Part shown: positions 7,154-14,378 of the stretch, piece by piece
Layout of the letters: each line of letters starts with the position of its first letter
How positions within the stretch are numbered: position 1 is the first letter of the stretch
Origin: JAZTZP01 sp045637525
Lineage (GTDB): Bacteria; Bacillota; Clostridia; UBA1381
Direction of reading: 5' to 3'
Length of the DNA stretch: 22,678 nucleotides
Assembly: GCA_045637525.1 (NCBI GenBank)
Contig: JAZTZP010000108.1
Location: 1 to 22,678 of the forward strand
Made by a program: the position numbers and the translations under genes
The notes under the pieces: generated by a model
Told to the model about the DNA's origin: nothing
Seen by the model: the letters and a program-made list of their open reading frames with translations, nothing else
Database searches by the model: none

Positions 7154-7522
7154 GTGGTTCTATTTAATTTGTATTCAGAAAATGAAACAGAAATTAGATA
7201 TGAGTATTATCCCGAAGGGAAGAAAGAATATAAACCTGGAATTATTATTATAGATATTATCCAATTGAAGATTAAAGAAATCATCCCTTCCAAACAAGAT
7301 TTTTATGTAAAACATACGGCGGCAGAGATTAATGAACTAAGAAACGATGCTAATCGTATGCGCATAGAGGAGGGGCGATCCGAGATAACCGAAGAAGAAT
7401 GGCCTTCAGCAAAGGAAGATATTGAGTATTATAAATATGCACAGCATGCAATAGAAAAAATAGATGAAATGTATGAGCAAACTGGTAAATTTCCATTAGA
7501 TGGCATGGCAGCATGGTATTAA
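7154..7522 (+). CDS. hypothetical protein, acidic, 122 residues
   Basis: A GTG start at 7154 is preceded by AGTGGTGA (7142-7149), a moderate ribosome binding site. The protein begins with beta-rich sequence (VLFNLYSENETEIRYEYYPEG, then GIIIIDIIQLKIKEII) and ends in charged helices containing EITEEEWPSAKEDIEYYKYAQH and GKFPLDGMAAWY. It has no signal peptide or membrane helix, so it is probably cytoplasmic. I do not recognise the family. It follows hipA by 46 bases and may be cotranscribed. The broken copy of X begins only 8 bases after its stop. Confidence 0.6.
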   Translation: MVLFNLYSENETEIRYEYYPEGKKEYKPGIIIIDIIQLKIKEIIPSKQDFYVKHTAAEINELRNDANRMRIEEGRSEITEEEWPSAKEDIEYYKYAQHAIEKIDEMYEQTGKFPLDGMAAWY

Positions 7523-7530
7523 ATATTATA

Positions 7531-7647
7531 TAAAGAAGATTTTTATTATGATGTTAAATATGATAAATCGCCATCATCGTAACTACGATGATTTTTGGGA
7601 ATATGAAGAAGCGGAAGATTATTACAACCGATATCATGAAGATCCGT
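7531..7647 (+). pseudogene. internally deleted copy of the 3' half of gene X
   Basis: Positions 7531-7581 are identical over 51 bases to 4556-4606, and 7581-7647 are identical over 67 bases to 5151-5217. The two blocks are fused with 545 bp missing, a length that is not a multiple of three, and only one shared base at the join. The copy has no start region or ribosome binding site. Perfect identity suggests recent duplication and deletion, or gene conversion. Confidence 0.9.
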
Positions 7648-7684
7648 AATTGTATACTTTGAAAATAACGATGGAGGAATGACT

Positions 7685-8980
7685 ATGGGATTTTTTAGTA
7701 GTAAAATTGAGCTAAATAATACAATCAAGTCACTTGAATCAGAAGTTGAAAAATTAAAATTTGAAACATCCAATAAATCGGAACAGATTACAGAGTTAAA
7801 CAAGAAGATTTCTACTCTTTCTCAAAAGAACGCTGAATATGAGAAGAAATACATAAATACAAATATAGAGTGCGAATTCTGCTATACAACTATACAAAAA
7901 GACTTCTCATATTGTCCCAAATGTGGCAGAAAAATAGAAATTAACACCCAAACAGCCCCAAGACAAGGAAACCCTAATATATTCCAAACAGAAGATGATG
8001 GTGGGTATACCTTAATAACACAATACAATGGGTTTGATGATGCAACAATAGTAATCCCATCATCTATAAACGGAAAGACTGTTATAGGTATATGGGACAA
8101 AGTTTTTGAAAATTGTTCTAATCTTCAAGAAGTTATTTTTGAAGAAGGTTGCAAGTACATAGCAAACAACGTTTTTACAGGTTGTTCAAAACTAAAAAAG
8201 GTAAAGTTGCCAAAAAGTTTATTGGAAATTGGAAATCTGGCTTTTGCAAATACAGGAATAGAAGAAATAGCCATTCCACCTTCCGTAAAAACCATAGGAA
8301 ACAGTGCTTTTTCTGGTTGCAGAAAACTTACGAATATTTTATTGCCACCCAACTTATGTTGTATAAGTTATGGAATGTTATCTGATACTGCATTAACTGA
8401 AATCAATATTCCAGATAGTGTTAGGCATATTGGATCAACTGCATTTGCTTATACTAATATAAGAAAACTAGAATTGCCTGAAAATCTATATTCTATTGAT
8501 TCTCGTGCATTTGATACATCAACATTACAGGAGATTATAATTCACGCAAATGTTGAAATTATTAATAAAGATGCATTTGGAAAGGCATGGCCAGTGATAT
8601 ACTGCGGTGCTGGAACAAAAGCATTGCTTTTTGCACGAAAACATGGAATGAAGTGTCAAGAGATTCAAACACATAAATCTAATAATGTATCCCCATTCGC
8701 CACAGGCATAAAATTGGAATTAGGATTTTTTCAATCACAATTTGGAATCCCTGTTATACAATGGTATAAACATATAGGTCTTAATAAAGCAGCTACATGG
8801 TCTTGGAGATTAGGTAAATTTGATCGTGGTGATACAAAAGTTGAAATATATAAGCCTATGACTATGGATGAAGCACAACAACTTCGGTATTCTCTTCAAA
8901 ACTACGCCGACAGAAACAGAAATTGGTGTAGCATCCAAAAACTATCTATCAATCAATATTGGGGGTCATCAGATGTGTAG
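7685..8980 (+). CDS. coiled-coil / zinc-ribbon / BspA-type leucine-rich repeat protein
   Basis: This 431-residue protein has no signal peptide. Residues ~7-58 form a heptad-rich coiled coil. A zinc ribbon follows, with C63, C66, C77 and C80 (CEFC, CPKC). Residues ~105-320 are BspA-like (LRR_5) repeats with recurring units such as AFANTGIEEIAIPPSVKTIG and AFSGCRKLTNILLPPNL. The last ~100 residues form a separate domain with WYKHIGLNKAATWSWRLGKFD. BspA repeats usually mediate protein contacts and are often on secreted proteins; here the zinc ribbon and missing signal peptide suggest a cytoplasmic form. I chose ATG 7685 because GGAGG (7673-7677) is 7 bases upstream; ATG 7679 is too close to it. 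The gene follows the X remnant directly. Function is unknown. Confidence 0.75.
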   Translation: MGFFSSKIELNNTIKSLESEVEKLKFETSNKSEQITELNKKISTLSQKNAEYEKKYINTNIECEFCYTTIQKDFSYCPKCGRKIEINTQTAPRQGNPNIFQTEDDGGYTLITQYNGFDDATIVIPSSINGKTVIGIWDKVFENCSNLQEVIFEEGCKYIANNVFTGCSKLKKVKLPKSLLEIGNLAFANTGIEEIAIPPSVKTIGNSAFSGCRKLTNILLPPNLCCISYGMLSDTALTEINIPDSVRHIGSTAFAYTNIRKLELPENLYSIDSRAFDTSTLQEIIIHANVEIINKDAFGKAWPVIYCGAGTKALLFARKHGMKCQEIQTHKSNNVSPFATGIKLELGFFQSQFGIPVIQWYKHIGLNKAATWSWRLGKFDRGDTKVEIYKPMTMDEAQQLRYSLQNYADRNRNWCSIQKLSINQYWGSSDV

Positions 8981-9036
8981 GCATTTTTCTCTAATGAGCA
9001 AAACTTTTTTAAGTTGTATATTGCCTATAACACAGC

Positions 9037-9070
9037 AAAAATCACAGAGCCAACGACTCTGTGATTTTTT
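9037..9070. terminator. bidirectional terminator between the LRR gene and spoIVA
   Basis: AATCACAGAG (9040-9049) pairs with CTCTGTGATT (9057-9066) around a 7-base loop, with A residues before and a T run after. It sits between two convergent genes and could serve both. Confidence 0.8.
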
Positions 9071-9082
9071 AACCCCCCCATT

Positions 9083-10324
9083 TTATGCGACTTCCAAAGA
9101 CCTCAGTTTGTTACACATTATATGTATAGACGGAGCAGATGCTTTCAGCTTTACTCCGAATCTTCCTCCCTGCTTTACGATCTTCGGCTCATCAAGCGTG
9201 AGCTCATCTGTTCCCGGCGATACTATGCCGTAACCTTTTTCACGAACCTCATGAAGTGCAAAAGAAATCTTGTCATACTCTTTTTTCACTCCGGCAAGCT
9301 CTTTCATGAGCGAAATCAAGCGACTCTCGTTTTCAATCTCAAAACCGGATGCCTCCCCGAGTATTTTAAAGAACAGCTTATCGGGAATTACAGCATCAAG
9401 CACCACATTTCCGCACCCTAAATCAATCCCCTCTATAAACGAACGCTTTATAAAATCAAATTCGCCGAGGTTCTCCGCCAAAGCCCTTGCATGGCGTATT
9501 TTTGTTATATCGCCTGTCTTTTCTAAAACTGCGTTATACATGGCCTTTTTAAGCCAATGATCCTTCGCTAAGCTGTCAAGCCACTCAGGAACTCTTATGT
9601 TTATCTCCCGGAGCGGGAACTCAAACAAAACAGTTTCAATAATACTGTGAATATCCTCAGCGCTAAGCTCCGCACAGTTTACCGCAACAACCGGCACATT
9701 ATGATACGATTCAAGCTCCCTTTTAAGCTGCTTCGTTTCAGCAGAATTAGGATTTATCGTATTTAAAAGTACAATAAAAGGCTTATTAAGCTCCTTAAGC
9801 TCTTCTATCACTCTGTTTTCGGCAGGGATGTAATTTTCACGTTCAATATCGGTTATACTTCCGTCCGTAGTTATAACAAGTCCTATTGTCGAATGCTCCG
9901 AAATTACTTTTCTCGTTCCAAGCTCCGCCGCATCATAAAACGGAACAGGCTCGTCAAACCATGGAGTATTTACCATCCTCGGCATCTCGTCCTCTATGTG
10001 ACCGATTGCACCATTAACAATATACCCCACACAGTCTATCATACGCACCTTCAAATGAGCATTGTCTCCCAAAGAAATCTCCACAGCCTCATTAGGAATA
10101 AACTTCGGCTCGGTAGTCATAATAGTCTTCCCCGACGCCGACTGTGGCAGCTCATCACGTGTACGCTCCGCACGATATGTATTCTCTATGTTGGGAATAA
10201 CCAGCAAATCCATAAACTTCTTTATAAACGTAGACTTTCCGGTACGAACAGGCCCAACAACTCCGATATATACATCACCTCCCGAACGCTCCGATATGTC
10301 ATTGTAAATATTATATTCAGCCAT
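9083..10324 (-). CDS. spoIVA: stage IV sporulation protein A, C-terminally truncated
   Basis: The protein begins MAEYNIYNDISERSGGDVYI with the Walker A motif GPVRTGKST at residues 24-32. It continues with family signatures DELPQSASGKTIMTTEPKF, MIDCVGY, EHSTIGLVITTDG and EFDFIKRSFIEGIDLG. SpoIVA is an ATPase that polymerises on the outer forespore membrane as the base of the spore coat. The family is normally about 490 residues; this protein has 413. It follows the family up to KLKASAPSIHIM and then ends CNKLRSLEVA and a stop, so about 80 C-terminal residues are missing. That region is implicated in forespore targeting, including via SpoVM. I chose ATG 10324 behind AAGGAGG; a longer frame from 10372 has no support. 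A sigma-E-like promoter lies upstream, so the 5' side looks intact. Confidence 0.9.
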   Translation of the reverse strand: MAEYNIYNDISERSGGDVYIGVVGPVRTGKSTFIKKFMDLLVIPNIENTYRAERTRDELPQSASGKTIMTTEPKFIPNEAVEISLGDNAHLKVRMIDCVGYIVNGAIGHIEDEMPRMVNTPWFDEPVPFYDAAELGTRKVISEHSTIGLVITTDGSITDIERENYIPAENRVIEELKELNKPFIVLLNTINPNSAETKQLKRELESYHNVPVVAVNCAELSAEDIHSIIETVLFEFPLREINIRVPEWLDSLAKDHWLKKAMYNAVLEKTGDITKIRHARALAENLGEFDFIKRSFIEGIDLGCGNVVLDAVIPDKLFFKILGEASGFEIENESRLISLMKELAGVKKEYDKISFALHEVREKGYGIVSPGTDELTLDEPKIVKQGGRFGVKLKASAPSIHIMCNKLRSLEVA

Positions 10325-10360
10325 AATAAATAAGCCTCCTTCTTGTGTTTGTGTTATTAA

Positions 10361-10389
10361 TATATATGACACAGCTTATTTAAATATTC
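10361..10389 (-). promoter_or_regulatory. candidate sigma-E-type promoter of spoIVA
   Basis: On the minus strand, GAATATT (10389-10383), a 14-base spacer and CATATATA (10368-10361). The -35 fits the sigma-E pattern (KMATATT). The -10 matches CATACAAT only in part (CATA and one more A). In Bacillus spoIVA is sigma-E controlled, which makes the match plausible. Confidence 0.45.
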
Positions 10390-10493
10390 AAAAAAATACA
10401 ATTTTTTCTCTTTCAAGGCAAAAACTATTGACAGCATCATTCTGATACCCACGATAAAAAGCAATAAACGACTTCACTCCTGACCGATTGCCA

Positions 10494-10545
10494 TAAAAAA
10501 ACGACCTCCCAATCGTTAGATTTTGATCTGACTTTTGGGGGGTCG
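10494..10545 (-). terminator. terminator of the first Gfo/Idh/MocA gene
   Basis: On the minus strand an 11-bp G+C-rich stem (10545-10535 with 10512-10502, one wobble) is followed by a run of seven T (10500-10494). It lies about 25 bases after the oxidoreductase stop. Confidence 0.85.
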
Positions 10546-10569
10546 GTTCACGCAACCTTCTCTTTAAAA

Positions 10570-11745
10570 TTAAATTTCAGGAATTTCGATTTCTATTTCG
10601 CGACCAAGCTCATGCGACTTGGCAATACCGTCAATAATAGCCTGATTATAAATAATCTGACTTGTCGGTACCGGCGCTGTTCCTCCGTTTTTAACTGCAT
10701 CTAAGAATGAGCGTATCTTATGATAGAAAAGACCGTTTTCAGGAGCCGGTAAAATCGGAATAACAGTTTCGCAAGGACTTCCGGCAACATCATGATAAAC
10801 CGTCATAGGTCCGCCGACCGTTCCGTTCCAGCAATCAGTTGACGGAATTCTCAAAGCTCCCTTTGTACCCATAATAATGGTGTCTCCCGGTGTATCAATA
10901 TGCATATCCCATGCAATTCTGAAGTCTAAGAATATACCGCCGTCTAAACGAATAAAAGCCGCCGCAAAATCGTCAACGCCAAACTTACCCGCAAATTCAG
11001 CCGGGCAATTCTTTCTGATATATGTATCGGGGTTTTTACCGAAGAAATCGGACTTAAAGCCCGTTACCGTAAGAGGCTTCGGATAACCGATTGCATTAAG
11101 CACCATATCAAGCGAATAACAGCCTATATCGCCAAGAGCACCAATACCGGCAGTCTCATCTTCAATAAAGCTCGTTTTCTCCGGATTCACCGGTATGCCA
11201 TGACGACGTCCGCCGCCCGTCTGAATATAGTAGATTTGTCCAAGCTCACCGGATTCTACAATTTTCTTTATCATCTGCATATTCGGATCAAGTCTCGGCT
11301 GAAATCCGATTGACAAAATCTTTCCGCTTGCCTTTTCAGCCTTACACATCAAAGCAGCCTCTTCAATCGTTACGCTCATCGGCTTTTCAAGCATTACATG
11401 AATACCATGTTCGAGAGCGTATATCGTACACTCGGCATGAGTTCTGTTATATGTACAAATACTTACCGCATCAAGCTCCTCCGCATCAATCATTGACTTA
11501 TGATCGGGATAACATCTCACACCCTCTACCCCGTATTTCTTAAAGAACTCCTCAGCTTTTCCCGGAACAAGATCTGCCCCCGCCACGATTTCAACATCCG
11601 GCATCTTAATATAATTCTGTATATGCGCATTTGCTATTCCGCCTGTACCGATAATGCCTATTTTAAGCTTCTTTGATACATCAATTTCAGTATCATTTGA
11701 CGCGAAATTCTTAAAAGCATCTAAATCGCCTAACTTTCCAGCCAT
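10570..11745 (-). CDS. Gfo/Idh/MocA family NAD(P)-dependent oxidoreductase, copy 1
   Basis: This 391-residue cytoplasmic protein has a Rossmann nucleotide-binding motif at about residues 28-40 (KIGIIGTGGIANAH), the EKP motif (HVMLEKPMSVTIEEAA) with the conserved lysine, and the family motif GDIGCYSLDMVLNAIG, which has Tyr where many members have His. The family oxidises or reduces sugars, inositols and related compounds with bound or free NAD(P); the substrate here is unknown. An N-terminal extension of about 27 residues (MAGKLGDLDAFKNFASND...) precedes the Rossmann fold and is shared with the paralogue at 12834-14006. The two are roughly 80% identical by eye. The start has a GGAGAG site. The promoter carries direct repeats likely bound by the neighbouring AraC-type protein. 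Confidence 0.85.
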   Translation of the reverse strand: MAGKLGDLDAFKNFASNDTEIDVSKKLKIGIIGTGGIANAHIQNYIKMPDVEIVAGADLVPGKAEEFFKKYGVEGVRCYPDHKSMIDAEELDAVSICTYNRTHAECTIYALEHGIHVMLEKPMSVTIEEAALMCKAEKASGKILSIGFQPRLDPNMQMIKKIVESGELGQIYYIQTGGGRRHGIPVNPEKTSFIEDETAGIGALGDIGCYSLDMVLNAIGYPKPLTVTGFKSDFFGKNPDTYIRKNCPAEFAGKFGVDDFAAAFIRLDGGIFLDFRIAWDMHIDTPGDTIIMGTKGALRIPSTDCWNGTVGGPMTVYHDVAGSPCETVIPILPAPENGLFYHKIRSFLDAVKNGGTAPVPTSQIIYNQAIIDGIAKSHELGREIEIEIPEI

Positions 11746-11773
11746 TTTTCTCTCTCCTTTTTTTCAAAAAGTA

Positions 11774-11802
11774 TTGATTTTTTTATTTATTTATGATAAA
11801 AT
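11774..11802 (+). promoter_or_regulatory. candidate promoter of the AraC-family gene
   Basis: -35 TTGATT (11774-11779), a 17-base spacer and -10 TAAAAT (11797-11802) on the plus strand. It points toward the regulator and overlaps the region transcribed from the divergent oxidoreductase promoter. Confidence 0.5.
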
Positions 11803-11806
11803 GAAC

Positions 11807-11889
11807 ATAGCTGTTGCTATTATGGTAATTATATCATATACTAAATTAAATAATAGCAAAATATTGATATAAAATTACACAATATTGAC
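11807..11889 (-). promoter_or_regulatory. promoter/operator region of Gfo copy 1
   Basis: On the minus strand a -10 TATAAT is at 11833-11828 with a poor -35. Upstream of it are two direct repeats read on the plus strand, AATATTGAT (11860-11868) and AATATTGAC (11881-11889), exactly 21 bp apart. AraC proteins typically bind direct half-sites about 21 bp apart next to a weak -35. Just after the -10 is a palindrome, ATAGCTGTTGCTAT (11807-11820). The same layout precedes copy 2. Confidence 0.7.
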
Positions 11890-11906
11890 TTTCAGAGGTG
11901 GAAATT

Positions 11907-12788
11907 ATGCGTAATGAAATAGTACTCCCTTCGATACCATATACTGAAATACATATGTCACCCCAATTTTCAACGGTTGACACTGAATTTTTATGTCCTA
12001 TGCATTATCATAACGAAATAGAGCTTTTATATATAATAAGCGGAAAAATGGATTGCATGCTTCAGAACAGAACCGTAACAGGAGAAGAAGGCGATATAAT
12101 TTTTATAAACGAACGTGTTCCGCACGGCACAAAAGGTTATTCCGGATTAAAAAACCGACTCATGCAATTTCGCAACGACACCTTTTTCGCACAATCCACT
12201 TTAGGCGGAAACTATAATATGGCGCTTTTTTTAAGCAACGCACAAACAGATTGCTTAATCTTAAAAAACGGCACAGAAATCTGTGAAAAACTAAAAGAGC
12301 TTATAAATTTTATAGTCATCGAAAACGACAACAGAAATCAGTCCTTTGAACTTATCATAAAAGGGTACCAAAGCATTATGATAGGCACCATGTACAGGTA
12401 CGACATATTAAAGCCGTATGAATACAGCACTGACGCATTCAGAATAGTATCAGACATAGTTTCATATACCGATATAAATTATAAAAAAGATATTTCGCTT
12501 GATAATCTTTGCAAAAAATTCGGAATAAACAAATCATATTTTTGCCGACAGTTTAAAAGAGCAACCAACAAAACATTTATAGAATATCTTAACTTTGTAA
12601 GAATCTTAGAAGCCCAAAGACTTCTGGTCTCAACAAATGACAGCATTACGGATATTTCACTCGAATGCGGTTTTTCTGCCGTAAGCTATTTTAACCGTGT
12701 ATTCAAGAATATATCAGGCTGTTCTCCGAAAGAATTCCGGAAAATCAAAACAGGCGAACAAAAAAGACACATAATAGTTGAAGACTAA
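11907..12788 (+). CDS. AraC-family transcriptional regulator with N-terminal cupin domain
   Basis: This 293-residue protein has an N-terminal cupin-like sensor domain (~residues 25-85: CPMHYHNEIELLYIISG, GEEGDIIFINERVPHG). A C-terminal pair of AraC helix-turn-helix motifs follows (~190-285: ISLDNLCKKFGINKSYFCRQF, DISLECGFSAVSYFNRVFK, then GCSPKEFRK). Such regulators sense a small ligand, often a sugar, and activate nearby catabolic genes. It lies between two oxidoreductase paralogues whose promoters carry matching 21-bp-spaced direct repeats, so it most likely controls both and perhaps itself, since one repeat pair lies just before its own ribosome binding site. I chose ATG 11907 (AGAGGTGG is 6 bases upstream); a GTG at 11898 lies inside that site. 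Confidence 0.85.
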   Translation: MRNEIVLPSIPYTEIHMSPQFSTVDTEFLCPMHYHNEIELLYIISGKMDCMLQNRTVTGEEGDIIFINERVPHGTKGYSGLKNRLMQFRNDTFFAQSTLGGNYNMALFLSNAQTDCLILKNGTEICEKLKELINFIVIENDNRNQSFELIIKGYQSIMIGTMYRYDILKPYEYSTDAFRIVSDIVSYTDINYKKDISLDNLCKKFGINKSYFCRQFKRATNKTFIEYLNFVRILEAQRLLVSTNDSITDISLECGFSAVSYFNRVFKNISGCSPKEFRKIKTGEQKRHIIVED

Positions 12789-12828
12789 AAAAATTGTACT
12801 GCCAAAAAACAGCAGTACAATTTTTTTT
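12787..12828. terminator. bidirectional terminator between AraC gene and Gfo copy 2
   Basis: A 16-bp perfect stem (12787-12802 with 12812-12827) has a 9-base loop, an A run on the left and eight T on the right. It serves two convergent genes. Confidence 0.9.
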
Positions 12829-12833
12829 GAAAA

Positions 12834-14006
12834 TTAATATTCAGGAATTTCGATTTCGATTTCTTTTCCTGCTTCATGCGACTTGGCAATACCGTCGATA
12901 ATAGCCTGATTGTAAATAATCTGGCTTGAAGGTACCGGTGCTGTACCGTTGTTCTTGATAGCGTCAAGGAAAGAACGCATCTTAAGATAGAACAAGCCTT
13001 TTTCCGGTGACGGTATAATCGGAATTTCAGTCTCGCAAGGACTTCCTGCTATGTCATGATAAACCTTCATAGCACCGCCGACTGAACCGTTCCAGCAGTC
13101 TGTTGACGGGATTCTCAACGCTCCCTTTGTACCCATGATAATGGTGTCTCCCGGTGTGTCGATATGCATATCCCATGCAATTCTGAAGTCTAAGAATATT
13201 CCGCCCTCCAAACGAATGAATGCTGCAGCAAAATCGTCAACTCCGAAAATGTCAGCATATTCAGCCGGACGGCCTGTTCTTGTATATGTAGAAGGCATCT
13301 TACCAAAGAAATCAGACTTAAAGCCTGTTACAGTAAGAGGCTTCGGATAGCCGATTGCATTAAGCACCATATCAAGTGAGTAGCAGCCTATATCACCAAG
13401 AGCACCAAGACCTGCTGTATCCTCCTGAATGAAGCTTGTTCCAAAAGGTGTCGGAATACCATGACGACGTCCGCCACCTGTCTGAATGTAATAAATTTGT
13501 CCGAGCTCGCCTGATTCAACAATTTCTTTTATCTTCTTCATGTTCGGATCAAAACGCGGTTGGAAACCAATTGATAAGATTTTGCCGCTCTTCTTTTCAG
13601 CCTTGCAAATCTCAGCAGCTTCTTCGATTGTAACGCACATCGGCTTTTCAAGCAATACATGAATTCCATGCTCCAAAGCATAAATAGCACACTCAGCATG
13701 AGTTCTGTTATATGTACAAATAGTTACAGCGTCAAGCTCTTCAGCATCAATCATCGACTTATGATCAGGATAACATCTTACTCCCTCGATCTCCATCTTT
13801 TTAAAGAACTCTTCAGCCTTACCCGGAACAAGGTCTGCCCCTGCGACAACATCAACATCCGGCATAAGCTTAAGCTCTTTTGCATGAGCTTCAGCAATCC
13901 AGCCTGTACCAATAATACCTACTTTAAGCCTTTTTGATACGTCAATTTCAGTTTCGTTTGATGCTAAGTCTTTAAAAGCATCTAAATTACCTAATTTTTC
14001 AGCCAT
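12834..14006 (-). CDS. Gfo/Idh/MocA family NAD(P)-dependent oxidoreductase, copy 2
   Basis: This 390-residue protein is a close paralogue of the one at 10570-11745. It shows the same Rossmann motif (KVGIIGTGWIAEAH), EKP motif (HVLLEKPMCVTIEEAA), GDIGCYSLDMVLNAIG and conserved C-terminal block ending EIEIEIPEY. It also carries the same ~27-residue N-terminal extension. The clearest differences are after the Rossmann loop (residues ~36-48) and near residues 195-200, where one residue is lost (PTPFGTSF versus PVNPEKTSF). These changes near the cofactor and active-site region may mean related but distinct substrates, or simple drift. The start ATG at 14006 is preceded by AAAGGAGAG. No signal peptide, so cytoplasmic. 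Confidence 0.85.
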   Translation of the reverse strand: MAEKLGNLDAFKDLASNETEIDVSKRLKVGIIGTGWIAEAHAKELKLMPDVDVVAGADLVPGKAEEFFKKMEIEGVRCYPDHKSMIDAEELDAVTICTYNRTHAECAIYALEHGIHVLLEKPMCVTIEEAAEICKAEKKSGKILSIGFQPRFDPNMKKIKEIVESGELGQIYYIQTGGGRRHGIPTPFGTSFIQEDTAGLGALGDIGCYSLDMVLNAIGYPKPLTVTGFKSDFFGKMPSTYTRTGRPAEYADIFGVDDFAAAFIRLEGGIFLDFRIAWDMHIDTPGDTIIMGTKGALRIPSTDCWNGSVGGAMKVYHDIAGSPCETEIPIIPSPEKGLFYLKMRSFLDAIKNNGTAPVPSSQIIYNQAIIDGIAKSHEAGKEIEIEIPEY

Positions 14007-14064
14007 TTTTCAGCTCTCCTTTTCTTAAATTTAATATTTTGTGATTTTGTGATAGAATAAACAT

Positions 14065-14147
14065 ATGGCAACTGCCATTATTTTTATTATACCATATTCA
14101 AATATTTAATAAAGCGGAATATTGACATAAAATTGTACAATATTGAC
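14065..14147 (-). promoter_or_regulatory. promoter/operator region of Gfo copy 2
   Basis: On the minus strand -10 TATAAT is at 14091-14086 with no good -35. Two direct repeats AATATTGAC (14118-14126 and 14139-14147, plus strand) are exactly 21 bp apart. A palindrome ATGGCAACTGCCAT (14065-14078) lies just after the -10. The distance from the -10 to the repeats (32 bp) and to the palindrome (21 bp) is the same as for copy 1. Confidence 0.75.
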
Positions 14148-14277
14148 TTTTTATCAAAACAATGCTTTTCACACCCGGCATCAGATGGCAAATATGTCGA
14201 ATTTGGAAAGTTTTTTTTATTCAAAACGCAGAATATCGCAAAATCACCGCAAAAACCGCAATTTTTTTTCAAATCTA

Positions 14278-14306
14278 TTGACTTTTTTCTGACAATATGT
14301 TATAAT
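14278..14306 (+). promoter_or_regulatory. sigma-A type promoter of the XRE gene
   Basis: -35 TTGACT (14278-14283), a 17-base spacer and -10 TATAAT (14301-14306). Four CGCA words at 14227, 14237, 14248 and 14257, about one helical turn apart, lie just upstream. The rest of 14148-14226 shows nothing I can name. Confidence 0.8.
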
Positions 14307-14313
14307 ATTCGTT

Positions 14314-14346
14314 AACGGATATTTATTATAAATATCATAAAGTCCG
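14314..14346 (+). promoter_or_regulatory. palindromic 5' leader/operator of the XRE gene
   Basis: AACGGATA (14314-14321) is followed by an 8-bp palindrome, GATATTTA (14318-14325) with TAAATATC (14329-14336), and AAGTCCG (14340-14346). It begins 8 bases after the -10. It may be an autoregulatory site for the XRE protein or an RNA hairpin. It shares its flanking words with the leader of gene X. Confidence 0.45.
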
Positions 14347-14378
14347 CATAGAGAAAATATAGAAAGGAAAGTAAGAGA

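Noticed and set aside
9083..9130. SpoIVA truncation as a simple frameshift
   Set aside because: In all frames the DNA after the divergence point shows no resemblance to the family C-terminus and runs into a terminator within about 50 bases.
9893..10333. 146-codon plus-strand frame
   Set aside because: It lies fully antisense within spoIVA, has no ribosome binding site and shows low-complexity translation; it is a shadow of the real gene.
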